Assembly (NCBI GenBank): GCA_000154345.1
Contig: DS480348.1
Span: 1-64,000 of the forward strand
From: [Clostridium] leptum DSM 753
Lineage (GTDB): Bacteria; Bacillota; Clostridia; Oscillospirales; Acutalibacteraceae
Length of the DNA stretch: 64,000 bases
Reading direction: 5' to 3'
Below the pieces are notes generated by a model, which was not told the DNA's origin, searched no databases, and was given only the letters and a program-made list of their open reading frames with translations. Positions 50,813 through 60,224 of this stretch are shown here, piece after piece. The first letter of the stretch is position 1; every line of letters starts with the position of its first letter. Made by a program: the position numbers and the translations under genes.

Positions 50813-51730
50813 ATGCCGGAACAGACAAAACAGAAAAGCGCGTTTATCGCCATTGTAGGAAGGCCGAACGTAGGGAAGTCCTCCCTTCTGAACGCCATGC
50901 TGGGCCAGAAGGTGGCTATCGTTTCCAGCAAGCCCCAGACCACCCGCACCCGGATCACCGGCGTGCTGACCCAGCGGGAGACCCAGCTGATCTTTATCGA
51001 TACTCCCGGGCTGCATAAGCCGAGAACCCGGTTGGGAGATTACATGGTCCGCTCTGTCACCGAGTCGGTGGCGGGAGTGGACTCCTGTATGCTGGTGGCG
51101 GAAGCGGGAAAGGAAATCGCTCCGGCGGATTTGGAATTGATGAAAAAGTTCAAAAGCCTGTCCTTACCGGCGGTTTTGGCCATCAATAAAATCGATTTGC
51201 TGGAGGATAAATCCGTTTTGATCCGCCAGATCACCAAATTCATGGAGCAATTTGACTTTGACGCGGTGGTGCCGGTTTCCGCCCAGACAGGCGACGGCGT
51301 AGGCGGGCTGGTGGACGAGCTGAAGAAGCAGGCGATGCCCGGCGCTCACTTTTTTGACGACGACGCTCTGACAGACCAGCCGGAACGTGTGCTTGCGGGA
51401 GAGATCATCCGGGAAAAGCTGCTGCGCCTTTTAGATAAAGAGGTGCCTCACGGGGTAGCGGTTTCCATTGAGAAAATGAAGGAACGGGAAAACGGCATTA
51501 TCGATATCGACGCTACTATTTTTTGTGAACGGGACACCCACAAAGGAATTATAATCGGCAAAGGCGGCGCCATGCTGAAAAGGGTAGGCACTTATGCCAG
51601 GGCGGATATGGAGCAATTCTTTGGTGGAAAAATCAACCTGAAGCTATGGGTAAAAGTCAAGGAAGACTGGCGAAACCGAGAGGGGCTTCTGAGAAATTTT
51701 GGATATTCCCAGTCGGATTTCGATCAGTAA
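50813..51730 (+). CDS. era: GTPase Era
   Basis: 305 residues. G1 GRPNVGKSSLLNAM, G3 DTPGLHKPRTRLGDYM, G4 NKIDLLED, and a C-terminal KH domain with GKGGAMLKRVGTYARADM. Binds the 3' end of 16S rRNA during small-subunit assembly. Starts 4 bases after dgkA, with AAAGAGGT upstream. The cytidine deaminase gene cdd found between dgkA and era in Bacillus is missing. Confidence 0.96.
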   Translation: MPEQTKQKSAFIAIVGRPNVGKSSLLNAMLGQKVAIVSSKPQTTRTRITGVLTQRETQLIFIDTPGLHKPRTRLGDYMVRSVTESVAGVDSCMLVAEAGKEIAPADLELMKKFKSLSLPAVLAINKIDLLEDKSVLIRQITKFMEQFDFDAVVPVSAQTGDGVGGLVDELKKQAMPGAHFFDDDALTDQPERVLAGEIIREKLLRLLDKEVPHGVAVSIEKMKERENGIIDIDATIFCERDTHKGIIIGKGGAMLKRVGTYARADMEQFFGGKINLKLWVKVKEDWRNREGLLRNFGYSQSDFDQ

Positions 51731-51819
51731 GTCCCGCGTGAAAAAATTTCCTGCAATAGCGAACCCTATTTCCAACCATACTGATAACACAAGATCAGTG
51801 ACGGAAAGAAGGTTTTCTT

Positions 51820-51984
51820 TTGGACGAAAAAACAGCATGGGAGCAGTTCTTCCACAGCGGAGCCGTACAGGATTACCTTAGCTACCGCGCCGCGGCTGAG
51901 AATACGGCGCAAGTTCCCCAGGGAGGAAACATACATGCAGATCAATACGGACGGCCTGATCATACGGGAGCAGAGCATCGGTGA
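51820..51984 (+). CDS. yqzL: YqzL-like small protein
   Basis: 54 residues from TTG 51820, with AGAAGG 7 bases upstream. The sequence MDEKTAWEQFFHSGAVQDYL followed by SYRAA matches the YqzL pattern (Trp, then Phe...SG, then DYLxY) and the position between era and recO is where yqzL is normally found. The final 17 codons overlap the start of recO in another frame (51935-51984). Function unknown. Confidence 0.78.
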   Translation: MDEKTAWEQFFHSGAVQDYLSYRAAAENTAQVPQGGNIHADQYGRPDHTGAEHR

Positions 51985-52699
51985 AAGCGACCGGCTGGTA
52001 ACGGTATTGACCAGGGAGCAGGGAATCCTGCGGGCTTTTGTCCGGGGCGCCAAGGCCATGAAAAGCCGCAGCGCTTCCTCCACCCAGCTGTTGTGCTATT
52101 CCCGTCTAAGCATCTACGAGGGACGGGAAAAATACATAATCGACGAAGCGGAGCCTATCGAGGTGTTTTTTTCGCTGCGTACGGATTTTGAAAAGCTTTC
52201 CCTTGCCCAATATTTCTGTGAGCTGGCGCTGGCGCTGGCTCCGGAAAAAATGGAGGCGGGGGACTTTTTGCGTTTGGTGCTGAACGCCTTGTATTTTTTA
52301 GGCAAGGGCAAGCTGCCCGCGGCTCAAATCAAGGCCATTGTGGAAATGCGGATGCTGTCTTTAGCGGGCTTTATGCCGGATTTGGTCTGTTGCGCCCAGT
52401 GCGGCGCTTATGAGGCGGATCAGATGTATTTTATGGTGAAGCAGGGCAGTCTTTACTGCGGAAGCTGTTATCCCCAGTTCGCCCCGGGCGGAGTTTTGAT
52501 GAACCGGGGAGTCACCACCGCTCTGCGCCATACCATCTATGCGGATTTCAATAAGGTCTTCAGCTTTACCCTGCCAGCCAAGGATTTGGAAGCCTTGGCG
52601 AAGGCTTCTGAGCGCTACCTGCTGAATACGGTGGAGCGGGGCTTTGCCACGCTGGATTTTTATAAGCAGATTTGCGTCCCGTCCTCCCCGGACATTTGA
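51935..52699 (+). CDS. recO: DNA repair protein RecO
   Basis: 254 residues. N-terminal OB fold (TDGLIIREQSIGESDRLVTV), central helical domain and a zinc finger CCAQCGAY...YCGSCYP. Loads RecA onto SSB-coated single strands in recombinational repair. Start ATG 51935 follows AGGGAGGAAAC and lies inside the end of yqzL. A short hairpin AAGGGCCT/AGGCCCTT at 52943-52966 is the next terminator-like structure. Confidence 0.94.
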   Translation: MQINTDGLIIREQSIGESDRLVTVLTREQGILRAFVRGAKAMKSRSASSTQLLCYSRLSIYEGREKYIIDEAEPIEVFFSLRTDFEKLSLAQYFCELALALAPEKMEAGDFLRLVLNALYFLGKGKLPAAQIKAIVEMRMLSLAGFMPDLVCCAQCGAYEADQMYFMVKQGSLYCGSCYPQFAPGGVLMNRGVTTALRHTIYADFNKVFSFTLPAKDLEALAKASERYLLNTVERGFATLDFYKQICVPSSPDI

Positions 52700-53051
52700 G
52701 CGCTCCGCGGTTTGTGACGGCGGATGCGTTTGATTGCCGGCTGGAAAAGCCTCGGTGCTCTTTAAGCCTGCCCGCGGCCTGTGATGGGCAGATCTCATTG
52801 CGGCTTGCAGAGAATGTTTGGCCGGCTGTGCCCGTGTATGGCCGTCCCGCAAGGCTTCCATAAGCTTTCCCGGGCGGCGCGCTCCGCGGCCTGCGGAGGA
52901 CGTCTGGCTGTGCCTGCGCGGCCTGTTCAGCCAGCTGCGTCTAAGGGCCTGCTGGCTGAGGCCCTTTCATTGGCTGGATTGGAAAGGAGGACTGGGCGGT
53001 AAAGCTTCCGTGCGCAAAAGCAAACCCGAATTTGGAGGGAGGCGGGAATTG
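52700..53051 (+). other. GC-rich intergenic region
   Basis: 350 bases after recO. One long frame runs through it into the next gene but has Cys/Arg/Ala-rich, low-quality sequence and no ribosome-binding site. AAGGGCCT (52943-52950) and AGGCCCTT (52959-52966) form a terminator-like hairpin. I see no gene or RNA here. Confidence 0.5.
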
Positions 53052-53399
53052 ATGATGAAAGTTTTCGCAGTATTATCGCTTTATATAGTTTTTGCCCTTA
53101 TTTTAGGGATTTTAGCTTTTGTATTAAAGAAAAGGCATACGAGGTTCCCTGATTTCACAGTTGGGTACCATGACAAAAGAGTAATGGAAAATAAAGAAAA
53201 GTGGGAGTGCGCGAATCATACAGCCGGAAATCTATGCGCTTTTTTCGCGCTGGTCAGCGCGATGGCTTCTGTTTTGTTGTATTTCGTCAAAGCAAGTGTG
53301 GAAGCGATGATCATTCTGTTTTTTGTGTTATCCGGCGTTGCGGTATTGGCTGTTCTTATTTTTCCGGTACGGATTTGTAAAAAATTTGATCGCTTATAG
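53052..53399 (+). CDS. SdpI-like small membrane protein
   Basis: 115 residues with three membrane helices (about 2-24, 57-78, 83-107). The loop PDFTVGYHDKRVMENKEKWE then CANHTAGNL is the signature region of SdpI/YhfL proteins. SdpI is an immunity protein and signal relay in Bacillus cannibalism toxin systems; many homologues have no assigned role. The start at 53052 (or 53055) follows GGAGGGAGG; the frame is open back to 52818 without a start signal. No toxin gene is adjacent. Sequence is more AT-rich than the flanking GC-rich DNA. Confidence 0.72.
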   Translation: MMKVFAVLSLYIVFALILGILAFVLKKRHTRFPDFTVGYHDKRVMENKEKWECANHTAGNLCAFFALVSAMASVLLYFVKASVEAMIILFFVLSGVAVLAVLIFPVRICKKFDRL

Positions 53400-53583
53400 T
53401 GCCGGCGCTGTGGAAAAAGAGGAATTGCTTTCATGATCAGCGTTTCAGTGAAATGACGCGGCGCCTGTATGGCGCCCGCCGGAGAGATTTCTATGAATTA
53501 AATATAAGATTCAGATATCACGGAGATAATAAAGATTAAAAGCGAAAAGCGCTGATTTGTATGTTAAAGTTTTAGGGAGTTCG

Positions 53584-55959
53584 ATGGTTATGATAAAAAA
53601 CCGACATTACCGGGCTTTAGAGCTCGACAAAGTATTGCAGCTGCTGAGCCGGGAGGCCTCATGCTCAGAATCCCAGGAGCGGATTTTGAGTATGGAGCCC
53701 AGCACCGGCTTATATGAAGTGAAGCTGTTATTACAGGAAACCGACGACGCCCATATGCTGACGGGGCGTTTTGGCAGCCCCTCCTTTGGAGGGCTGCAGA
53801 ATGTGGCCAATTCCCTGCGGCGGGCTCAGGCGGGCGCTTCCCTGTCTATGGGGGAGCTGTTAAAGGTGGCTGAGGTTTTAAGGGTTATGCGCGGCCTTAT
53901 CCAGTGGAGAAAACGTTCTGAGGGGCTGGAAACTTCTATCGACTGGCGCTTTGAGGCTTTGCCCCCTAACAAATACCTGGAAGAAAAAATCGCCTCTTCT
54001 ATTTTGTCCGAGGAGGAAATGGCTGACGGCGCGTCCCAGGCGCTGGGAGACATCCGGCGGAAAATCAACGCCGCTTCACTCCGGGTTCGGGAAAAGCTGG
54101 ATCATATGATCCATTCCCCGGCCTATCAAAAATATCTCCAGGAGCCCATCGTCACCCTGCGGGGCGGCCGGTTCGTGGTGCCGGTAAAGGCCGAGTGCCG
54201 GGGCGAGGTGCCCGGGCTGGTGCATGATACCTCCGGCAGCGGCGCCACGGTTTTTGTGGAGCCTATGGCGGTGGTGGAGGCCAATAACGATATCAAGGTG
54301 CTGAAATCCAAAGAGGAAGCGGAGATCGAGCGGATTTTGTATGAGCTTTCCCAGGAGGCGGGCGGCTTTGCCGACAGCATTATCGAAGGCTATAACGCCG
54401 CCATTGAGCTGGATATTTTATTCGCCAAGGCCAAGCTGGCCTATCGAATGAAGGCGACTTTGCCTGAGGTAAACGACCAGGGAAAAATTTATCTGAAAAA
54501 GGCCCGACATCCGCTGATCGACCCGAAAGCCGTGGTGGCTACGGATATTGAGCTGGGGCTTCAGTTTGACACGCTGGTGATCACCGGCCCCAATACCGGC
54601 GGTAAAACCGTCAGCCTGAAAACTATCGGCCTGCTGACCCTAATGGCTATGTGCGGCTTGCTGCTTCCAGCTTCCGACGGCAGCATGGTGTCGGTGTTCA
54701 GCCAGGTTCTGGCCGATATCGGCGACGAGCAAAGCATTGAACAGTCATTATCTACCTTTTCCGCGCATATGACTAATATGATTCATATCTTGTCCTCTGT
54801 GGAGCGGGAGGGAATCAGCCTGGTGCTGATCGACGAACTGGGGGCTGGCACCGATCCGGTAGAGGGTGCGGCTCTGGCAATGGCGATTTTGGAAACCTTG
54901 CGGGCCTCTCAGGTGAGGATCGCCGCCACCACTCATTATGCGGAGCTGAAAGCCTATGCTTTGCAGACCGCCGGTGTGGAAAACGGCTGCTGCGAGTTTG
55001 ATGTGGCCACTCTGCGGCCTACCTACCGCCTGCTGATCGGCGTGCCCGGGCGGAGCAACGCCTTTGCCATCTCCGAGCGGCTTGGAATGGATCAGCATAT
55101 CGTAGCCCGGGCAAGAGAGCTGGTATCGGCGGAAAATTCCCGGTTTGAGGATGTGGTCCGGAACCTGGAGGAGAGCCGCCAGAGCCTGGAGCAGGAACGG
55201 AAGGAAGCCCAGGAGCTGAGCGCTCAGGCTCAGCAGTACCGCCAGGAAGCGGAACAGCGGGCGGAAAAGCTTCGCCGGGATTCGGAGGCGGAGCTGGAAA
55301 AGGCCCGAGTAGAGGCCAGAAACCTGGTGGCCAGGGCGAGAGCCCAGGCCCAGGCTTTAATGGATGAGTTGGATGACCTGAGGAAAAAGAACAGAGAAAT
55401 CGACGCCCAGGCTAAGGCAAGGCTAAAGGCAGGCATCCGTGAGATGGAGAACACCGCCGATCCGGTGAAGGAAAAGCAAGGAGAGGATTACCGTCTGCCC
55501 AGGGCTCTCCAGGCCGGGGACAGCGTGCTGATTTATGATTTGGATAAAAAAGCCGTGGTGCTGGAGCCGGCGGACAGCTCCGGAAATGTGCTGGTACAGG
55601 CGGGAATCATCAAAACCCGTGTGCCGGTCGGCAATCTGCGGCTGTTAAAGCAGGAAAAGGTGCAGAAGCCCAAGGGCCGGGGCGTGCGGACGGTGAAAAC
55701 CCGGGCCAGCGCGCCGGTGCAGCAGGAGGTGGATCTGCGGGGGATGACCGTTGAGGAAGGAATCATGGAGCTGGATAACTTTATCGACAGCGCCTTGCTT
55801 TCCGGCATTACCCTGCTGACCGTCATTCACGGAAAAGGAACCGGCGTGCTGCGAAAAGCAGTACAGGAGCGGCTAAAACGCCACCCCTCGGTAAAAAGCT
55901 ACCGGCTGGGCAATTACGGCGAGGGCGAGGCCGGCGTCACCATTGTGGAATTGAAATAA
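53584..55959 (+). CDS. mutS2: endonuclease MutS2
   Basis: 791 residues. MutS core and lever (about 1-320), ATPase with Walker A ITGPNTGGKTVSLKT and Walker B LVLIDELGAGTDPVEG, a long coiled coil (about 505-620, QSLEQERKEAQELSAQAQQY) and a C-terminal Smr nuclease domain (VDLRGMTVEEGIMELDNFID, VIHGKGTGVLRKAV). MutS2 limits homologous recombination and acts on collided ribosomes in Firmicutes. ATG codons at 53584 and 53590 are 4 and 10 bases after AGGGAG; either is possible. Confidence 0.95.
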   Translation: MVMIKNRHYRALELDKVLQLLSREASCSESQERILSMEPSTGLYEVKLLLQETDDAHMLTGRFGSPSFGGLQNVANSLRRAQAGASLSMGELLKVAEVLRVMRGLIQWRKRSEGLETSIDWRFEALPPNKYLEEKIASSILSEEEMADGASQALGDIRRKINAASLRVREKLDHMIHSPAYQKYLQEPIVTLRGGRFVVPVKAECRGEVPGLVHDTSGSGATVFVEPMAVVEANNDIKVLKSKEEAEIERILYELSQEAGGFADSIIEGYNAAIELDILFAKAKLAYRMKATLPEVNDQGKIYLKKARHPLIDPKAVVATDIELGLQFDTLVITGPNTGGKTVSLKTIGLLTLMAMCGLLLPASDGSMVSVFSQVLADIGDEQSIEQSLSTFSAHMTNMIHILSSVEREGISLVLIDELGAGTDPVEGAALAMAILETLRASQVRIAATTHYAELKAYALQTAGVENGCCEFDVATLRPTYRLLIGVPGRSNAFAISERLGMDQHIVARARELVSAENSRFEDVVRNLEESRQSLEQERKEAQELSAQAQQYRQEAEQRAEKLRRDSEAELEKARVEARNLVARARAQAQALMDELDDLRKKNREIDAQAKARLKAGIREMENTADPVKEKQGEDYRLPRALQAGDSVLIYDLDKKAVVLEPADSSGNVLVQAGIIKTRVPVGNLRLLKQEKVQKPKGRGVRTVKTRASAPVQQEVDLRGMTVEEGIMELDNFIDSALLSGITLLTVIHGKGTGVLRKAVQERLKRHPSVKSYRLGNYGEGEAGVTIVELK

Positions 55960-56192
55960 CCCCCAGAGGGGGAGAAGGCCAGGAGCGCGTGCCTGCCGGG
56001 CAAGAAGCGGTGAACCGGGAGACGCAAGCATAAGCGGCAGGCTGCCGGCTGTATCGCTTGACGCCGAGGGGCGGCTTCCTCTTGAAGCGGCGGAAGGATA
56101 AAACGGCCCAAAGAGCAGATTTTCATCAAGGCAGCGCGGCCGTAGGATTCAATCTTAACGGATAGGAATCCCATGCAGAAAAGGAGAAAAGA

Positions 56193-56900
56193 ATGAAGGT
56201 ACTGACAAAAATCTTGATTGTACTGGCGGTGCTGGTGGTGCTTTTAGGCATTGCCGCCGGAGTGCTTTATTTTTTGGCCACCACTGACGACAACGCGGGC
56301 AAATACGAGGTGGAGCCTTCCACTGATATTGTGGAGCCTGCGGTAAAGGCGGCTCTTACAGGACAGGAAACGGAGATCACCCAAGATCAGATCAACGGCT
56401 TTTTCTCCTATTATATTCAGGAAAACGGCCTGACCCTGGCGGGGCATCGGGTCAAAAAGCTGTATTTGCAGCTAGGCGAAACACCGGGAGCCGTCAGCCT
56501 GTACCTGGTGTGCGAGGGACTGGGGAAGGATTTGGGAATTACCGCCCAGGGACAGATGATTTACTTAGAGGCCGGCAAGGAGTTTTCTCTGCAAATCAGC
56601 GATATGAAGGTAGGCAGGCTGAAGGTGCCGGCCTCCTGGGCTCTGTCCTGGATTTCGTCCAGGCTGCCGGAGGGAATGGAGGCTCAGGAAGACACGGTTG
56701 TCATCGGCTCGCAGCTTTTGCGGATTCCGTTAGGTGATTTGCAGGCATCCCTGAGCCTGGACGGCTTCCGGACAGAGCAGGGAAGGGCCTATGTGCGGGT
56801 GAGCGGAGCGGTAGAGGCGCTGCAGGAATATTTGCAGAAAAAAATCGGGGAGAGCGGATTGGGAGATTTGCTCTCAGGCTTTGGGATCAGCCTGCCGTAA
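56193..56900 (+). CDS. membrane-anchored protein of unknown function (YpmS-like)
   Basis: 235 residues. One N-terminal membrane helix (VLTKILIVLAVLVVLLGIAA), then an extracytoplasmic domain with beta-rich pattern (EITQDQINGFFSYYIQENGL, VSLYLVCEGLGKDLGITAQG) that resembles YpmS/DUF2140 proteins, a similarity I cannot confirm. Start has AAAAGGAG 7 bases upstream. It stands alone between mutS2 and the ylxM promoter. Function unknown. Confidence 0.7.
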   Translation: MKVLTKILIVLAVLVVLLGIAAGVLYFLATTDDNAGKYEVEPSTDIVEPAVKAALTGQETEITQDQINGFFSYYIQENGLTLAGHRVKKLYLQLGETPGAVSLYLVCEGLGKDLGITAQGQMIYLEAGKEFSLQISDMKVGRLKVPASWALSWISSRLPEGMEAQEDTVVIGSQLLRIPLGDLQASLSLDGFRTEQGRAYVRVSGAVEALQEYLQKKIGESGLGDLLSGFGISLP

Positions 56901-56953
56901 TTTTGTGCAAAACAGAGGTTTTTAAAAATCGGGTTTATGTGAAGGCTTTTTCC

Positions 56954-56982
56954 TTGACATAGACCCGATCCTATTGTATAAT
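56954..56982 (+). promoter_or_regulatory. sigma-A promoter of ylxM-ffh operon
   Basis: TTGACA (56954-56959), 17-base spacer, TATAAT (56977-56982): full consensus, transcription start near 56990, about 57 bases before the ylxM ATG. Confidence 0.9.
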
Positions 56983-57046
56983 CACATAGGATCGAAAGTG
57001 TAAAGAGTTTTACTTTACAGGTTTGCCGAAAGGATCGGGAGCGTTC

Positions 57047-57409
57047 ATGGAAAAAAATCTCAATGTATCTATCTTATTGGATTTTTACGGAGCCATGCTG
57101 ACGGAAAAGCAGCGGGAGGCTGTGGAGTATTATTATAACGACGACCTGTCTCTTTCGGAAATCGCGGATAATCAAGGGATTTCCCGCCAGGGCGTGCGGG
57201 ACGCTATCAAACGCGCGGAGGCTCTGCTGTTTGAAATGGAGGAGTGTCTCGGCTTTGCCCGGCGGTTCCGGATTCTGCAGGAGGGCTTGGAGCAAATCGA
57301 AAAAAACGCCCGGGAGATCGAGGAATACAACAGCCGGCTAAGCTATTCGAAGGAAATTCACGACAGAGCGGCGGCGATTGCCGGTTTGGCCGCTCGATTA
57401 AACGACTGA
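57047..57409 (+). CDS. ylxM: YlxM/p13-like HTH protein
   Basis: 120 residues. Begins MEKNLNVSILLDFYGAMLTE, the usual YlxM start, and contains a sigma-factor-like helix-turn-helix (LSLSEIADNQGISRQGVRDAIKRAEALL). It is almost always found before ffh and is thought to modulate the signal recognition particle. Start ATG 57047 is 6 bases after GGATCGGGAG; a longer frame to 57023 lacks a better signal. Confidence 0.9.
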   Translation: MEKNLNVSILLDFYGAMLTEKQREAVEYYYNDDLSLSEIADNQGISRQGVRDAIKRAEALLFEMEECLGFARRFRILQEGLEQIEKNAREIEEYNSRLSYSKEIHDRAAAIAGLAARLND

Positions 57410-57471
57410 ACGGCTTTTTTGCTTGAAAGAATGAAAGAAATGACCACAGAAAGAAACGGGGAGGGATATTT

Positions 57472-58842
57472 ATGGCTTTTGACGGGCTTTCGGAAAAGCT
57501 TTCCGCAGCCTTTAAACGGCTGCGGAGCAAAGGAAAGCTGTCCGAATCCGATGTAAAGGAAGCGATGCGTGAAGTCCGCCTGGCACTGCTGGAAGCGGAC
57601 GTTAACTATAAGGTTGCCAAGGATTTTACCCAGAAGGTGACCGAAAGAGCTGTTGGCTCTGAGGTGATGGAAAGCCTGACTCCGGCTCAGATGGTTATCA
57701 AGATTGTTAACGAGGAGCTGACAGAGCTGATGGGCGGCACCAACGCCCGCCTGAATTTCCCCTCCAAGCCGCCGCTTGTGCTTATGATGTGCGGATTGCA
57801 GGGCTCCGGTAAAACCACCCATTCCGCCAAGCTGGGCAGGCTTCTGAAAAGCCAGGGCCACAGGCCTTTGCTGGTAGCCTGCGATATTTACCGTCCCGCC
57901 GCTATCCAGCAGCTGGAAGTCGTGGGAAATAAGGCGGGGGTTCCTGTGTTCCAGATGGGTACGGAAAACCCGGTAAAAATCGCCCAGGCCGCCGTAGCCC
58001 ACGCCAAGGACCACGGCAATGACGTTGTGATTTTAGATACCGCCGGACGTCTTCATATTGACGAGGATCTGATGACGGAGCTGAAAAATATCAAGAATAA
58101 GGTGGAGCCTCAGGAGATCCTCCTGGTGGTGGACGCTATGACCGGCCAGGATGCGGTTAATGTGGCCAAGTCCTTCAACGACCTGTTGGAAATCAGCGGC
58201 GTGATCCTGACCAAGCTGGATGGCGATACCAGAGGCGGCGCGGCGCTGTCTGTAAGGGCGGTTACCGGCAAGCCGATCAAGTTTTCAGGTATCGGGGAAA
58301 AGCTGGAGGATTTGGAAGCCTTCCACCCCGACCGTATGGCGTCCAGAATCTTAGGCATGGGGGATATGCTTTCCCTCATCGAGGACGCGCAGAATAAGCT
58401 GGATGAGAAAAAGGCCAGGGAAATGGCGGAAAAGCTCACCCAGAATCAATTGGATTTAAACGATCTGCTGGATCAGTTCCAGCAGGTGAGAAAAATGGGC
58501 CCCTTAAAGGGTATTTTAGGCAAGCTGCCGGGGGTAGACCAAAAAAAGCTGGACGAAGCCAATGTGGACGACCGGATCATGGACCGCATGTGCGCGATTA
58601 TTCTGTCGATGACTCCGGCGGAGCGGGCAAAGCCCAGCATTATTAACCCTTCCCGGAAGCGGCGGATCGCCGCCGGCTCCGGTATGAAGGTAGAGGATGT
58701 CAACCGCCTGCTGCGCCAGTTTGAGCAGATGCAGAAAATGATGAAGCAGATGGGCGGAAAGAAAGGCAAACGCCGCCGCGGAATGTTCCCGCCGATGAAT
58801 ATGGGCGGCATGGGAGGTATGGGCGGAAGGATGCCCTTTTAA
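57472..58842 (+). CDS. ffh: signal recognition particle protein Ffh
   Basis: 456 residues. N domain helices, GTPase G domain (GLQGSGKTTHSAKLG, DTAGRLHIDED, TKLDGDTRGGAA), and Met-rich M domain with RNA-binding SGMKVEDVNRLLRQFEQM and a GGMGGMGGRMPF tail. Binds signal sequences and 4.5S/6S-like SRP RNA for co-translational targeting. Ribosome-binding site GGGGAGGG. In an operon with ylxM. Confidence 0.96.
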   Translation: MAFDGLSEKLSAAFKRLRSKGKLSESDVKEAMREVRLALLEADVNYKVAKDFTQKVTERAVGSEVMESLTPAQMVIKIVNEELTELMGGTNARLNFPSKPPLVLMMCGLQGSGKTTHSAKLGRLLKSQGHRPLLVACDIYRPAAIQQLEVVGNKAGVPVFQMGTENPVKIAQAAVAHAKDHGNDVVILDTAGRLHIDEDLMTELKNIKNKVEPQEILLVVDAMTGQDAVNVAKSFNDLLEISGVILTKLDGDTRGGAALSVRAVTGKPIKFSGIGEKLEDLEAFHPDRMASRILGMGDMLSLIEDAQNKLDEKKAREMAEKLTQNQLDLNDLLDQFQQVRKMGPLKGILGKLPGVDQKKLDEANVDDRIMDRMCAIILSMTPAERAKPSIINPSRKRRIAAGSGMKVEDVNRLLRQFEQMQKMMKQMGGKKGKRRRGMFPPMNMGGMGGMGGRMPF

Positions 58843-58915
58843 CCGGTTTTCAACCAAAGGGTAACAATTAAACTTTGGTGGAATAGATTTAGATTGTTTG
58901 TGGAGGTGAATCAGA

Positions 58916-59158
58916 ATGGCAGTAAAGATCAGACTTCGCCGCATGGGCGCCAAGAAGGCTCCTTACTATCGCATTGTGGTGGCGGATTCCAGATATCCCC
59001 GGGATGGCCGTTTCATTGAGGAAATCGGCTTTTACAACCCCATGGTAGAGCCTGCGGAGGTAAAGGTTGACGCGGAGAAGGCAAAAAAATGGATCGCCAA
59101 CGGCGCTCAGCCTACCGATACCGTAAAGGCTCTGTTCAAAAAGAACGAAGTACTTTGA
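58916..59158 (+). CDS. rpsP: 30S ribosomal protein S16
   Basis: 80 residues, complete: MAVKIRLRRMGAKKAPYYRI, then VVADSRYPRDGRFIEEIGFY and KWIANGAQPTDTVKALF. Ribosome-binding site TGGAGGTG. The order ffh-rpsP-khpA-rimM-trmD is conserved in Clostridia. Confidence 0.97.
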   Translation: MAVKIRLRRMGAKKAPYYRIVVADSRYPRDGRFIEEIGFYNPMVEPAEVKVDAEKAKKWIANGAQPTDTVKALFKKNEVL

Positions 59159-59175
59159 TCTCGGAGGTGTGAGAT

Positions 59176-59409
59176 TTGGAAGAGCTGCTGATTAGCATTG
59201 CTCGTGGCCTGGTGGAACAGCCGGACGAGGTTCGTGTGGATACCGACGAGCCTGCGGAGGACGGCACCATCGTTTACCATCTCCATGTGGCTGAAAACGA
59301 TATGGGAAGGGTTATCGGCAAGCAGGGACGCATCGCTAAGGCGATCCGTCTGGTTATGCGCGCCGCGGCTACGAAAAACAACTGCAGGGTTTCTGTCGAA
59401 ATCGACTGA
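59176..59409 (+). CDS. khpA: KH-domain RNA-binding protein KhpA
   Basis: 77 residues with a single KH domain (VIGKQGRIAKAIRLVMRAAA, GxxG loop). Begins with TTG 59176 after GGAGGTG (59163-59169). In Firmicutes KhpA pairs with KhpB/EloR and influences RNA and cell elongation. Follows rpsP by 17 bases and is followed by a strong terminator. Confidence 0.93.
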   Translation: MEELLISIARGLVEQPDEVRVDTDEPAEDGTIVYHLHVAENDMGRVIGKQGRIAKAIRLVMRAAATKNNCRVSVEID

Positions 59410-59414
59410 GCCGA

Positions 59415-59449
59415 AGAGAAGGACGTATATGCATACGTCCTTCTCTTTT
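59415..59449 (+). terminator. terminator after khpA
   Basis: AGAGAAGGACGTAT (59415-59428), loop ATGC, ATACGTCCTTCTCT (59433-59446), then T residues. Perfect 14-bp stem. It splits rimM-trmD from the ffh operon at least partly. Confidence 0.9.
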
Positions 59450-59708
59450 GTATCCTGCAATCAAATAAGCCCCCACAAAATTTGGGATGGGAAAAGAAGG
59501 CTTTCGTTTCAGGCGGTAAGCAGGGCGAGAGCGCAGCAGCCATCTATCGGTCACAGTGGATGTGAAAAAGAACAGGAAATGCCCGTTTACGGGCTGTAGG
59601 GCAATGTTGCCAGCGGCAGATTGTCCAGTGCCGCTGGAGAGTCGGCGGGTAGTAAGCCTTCCGGGGCTTGGCTGCCTGGCGGAAAATACAGGAAAGGATT
59701 GTGGGTCA

Positions 59709-60224
59709 ATGCTGAAGCCATACCTGGAAGCTGGAAAAATAACGGGAACCCAGGGCCTGCGGGGAGAAATCCGGGTGGATCCCTGGTGCGACAGCGCCGA
59801 AGCCTTATGCCGGCTGAAAAGACTGTATTTTGAGGAAGGGAAACAGGAGCTGAAGGTGGTGTCCGCCCGCACTCAGAAGCGGATGGCGATTTTAAAGCTG
59901 GAGGGCGTGGATTCCATCGAGCAGGCGGATCTGCTGCGGAACCGGGTTTTATACGCAAGCCGCCAGGATTTTAAGCTGGAGCCGGGCCGGTATTTTATTC
60001 AGGATTTGTTAGGCGTCAAAGCGGTGGATGCAGACAGCGGCAGAGATTATGGTGCCGTCACCGACGTGTTGAAAACTGGAGCCAACGATGTTTACGAGAT
60101 CACCGGAGACGATGGAAAGGCGTATCTGCTGCCTGCCATCCCTATGACCGTCATTGAGATTCGGCTGGAGGAAGGGCTCATGCGGATTCGGCCGATAGAG
60201 GGGATTTTTGACCATGAGGATTGA
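59709..60224 (+). CDS. rimM: ribosome maturation factor RimM
   Basis: 171 residues. N-terminal RimM domain (AGKITGTQGLRGEIRVDPWC) and C-terminal PRC-barrel (RYFIQDLLGVKAVDADSGRD, IPMTVIEIRLEEGLMRI). Assists 16S processing of the 30S head. The start is ATG 59709 because AAAGGATTGTGGG precedes it and family members begin here; the frame is open back to 59556 without support. Overlaps trmD by 11 bases. Confidence 0.94.
   Translation: MLKPYLEAGKITGTQGLRGEIRVDPWCDSAEALCRLKRLYFEEGKQELKVVSARTQKRMAILKLEGVDSIEQADLLRNRVLYASRQDFKLEPGRYFIQDLLGVKAVDADSGRDYGAVTDVLKTGANDVYEITGDDGKAYLLPAIPMTVIEIRLEEGLMRIRPIEGIFDHED

Noticed and set aside
52818..53051. 78-codon N-terminal extension of the SdpI-like protein
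   Set aside because: The extension is Arg/Ala/Cys-rich, lacks a start signal and precedes a good ribosome-binding site and membrane helix at 53052.
53052..53399. SdpI-like gene as part of a cannibalism toxin-immunity locus
   Set aside because: No sdpC-, sdpA- or sdpR-like gene is adjacent; flanks are recO and mutS2.
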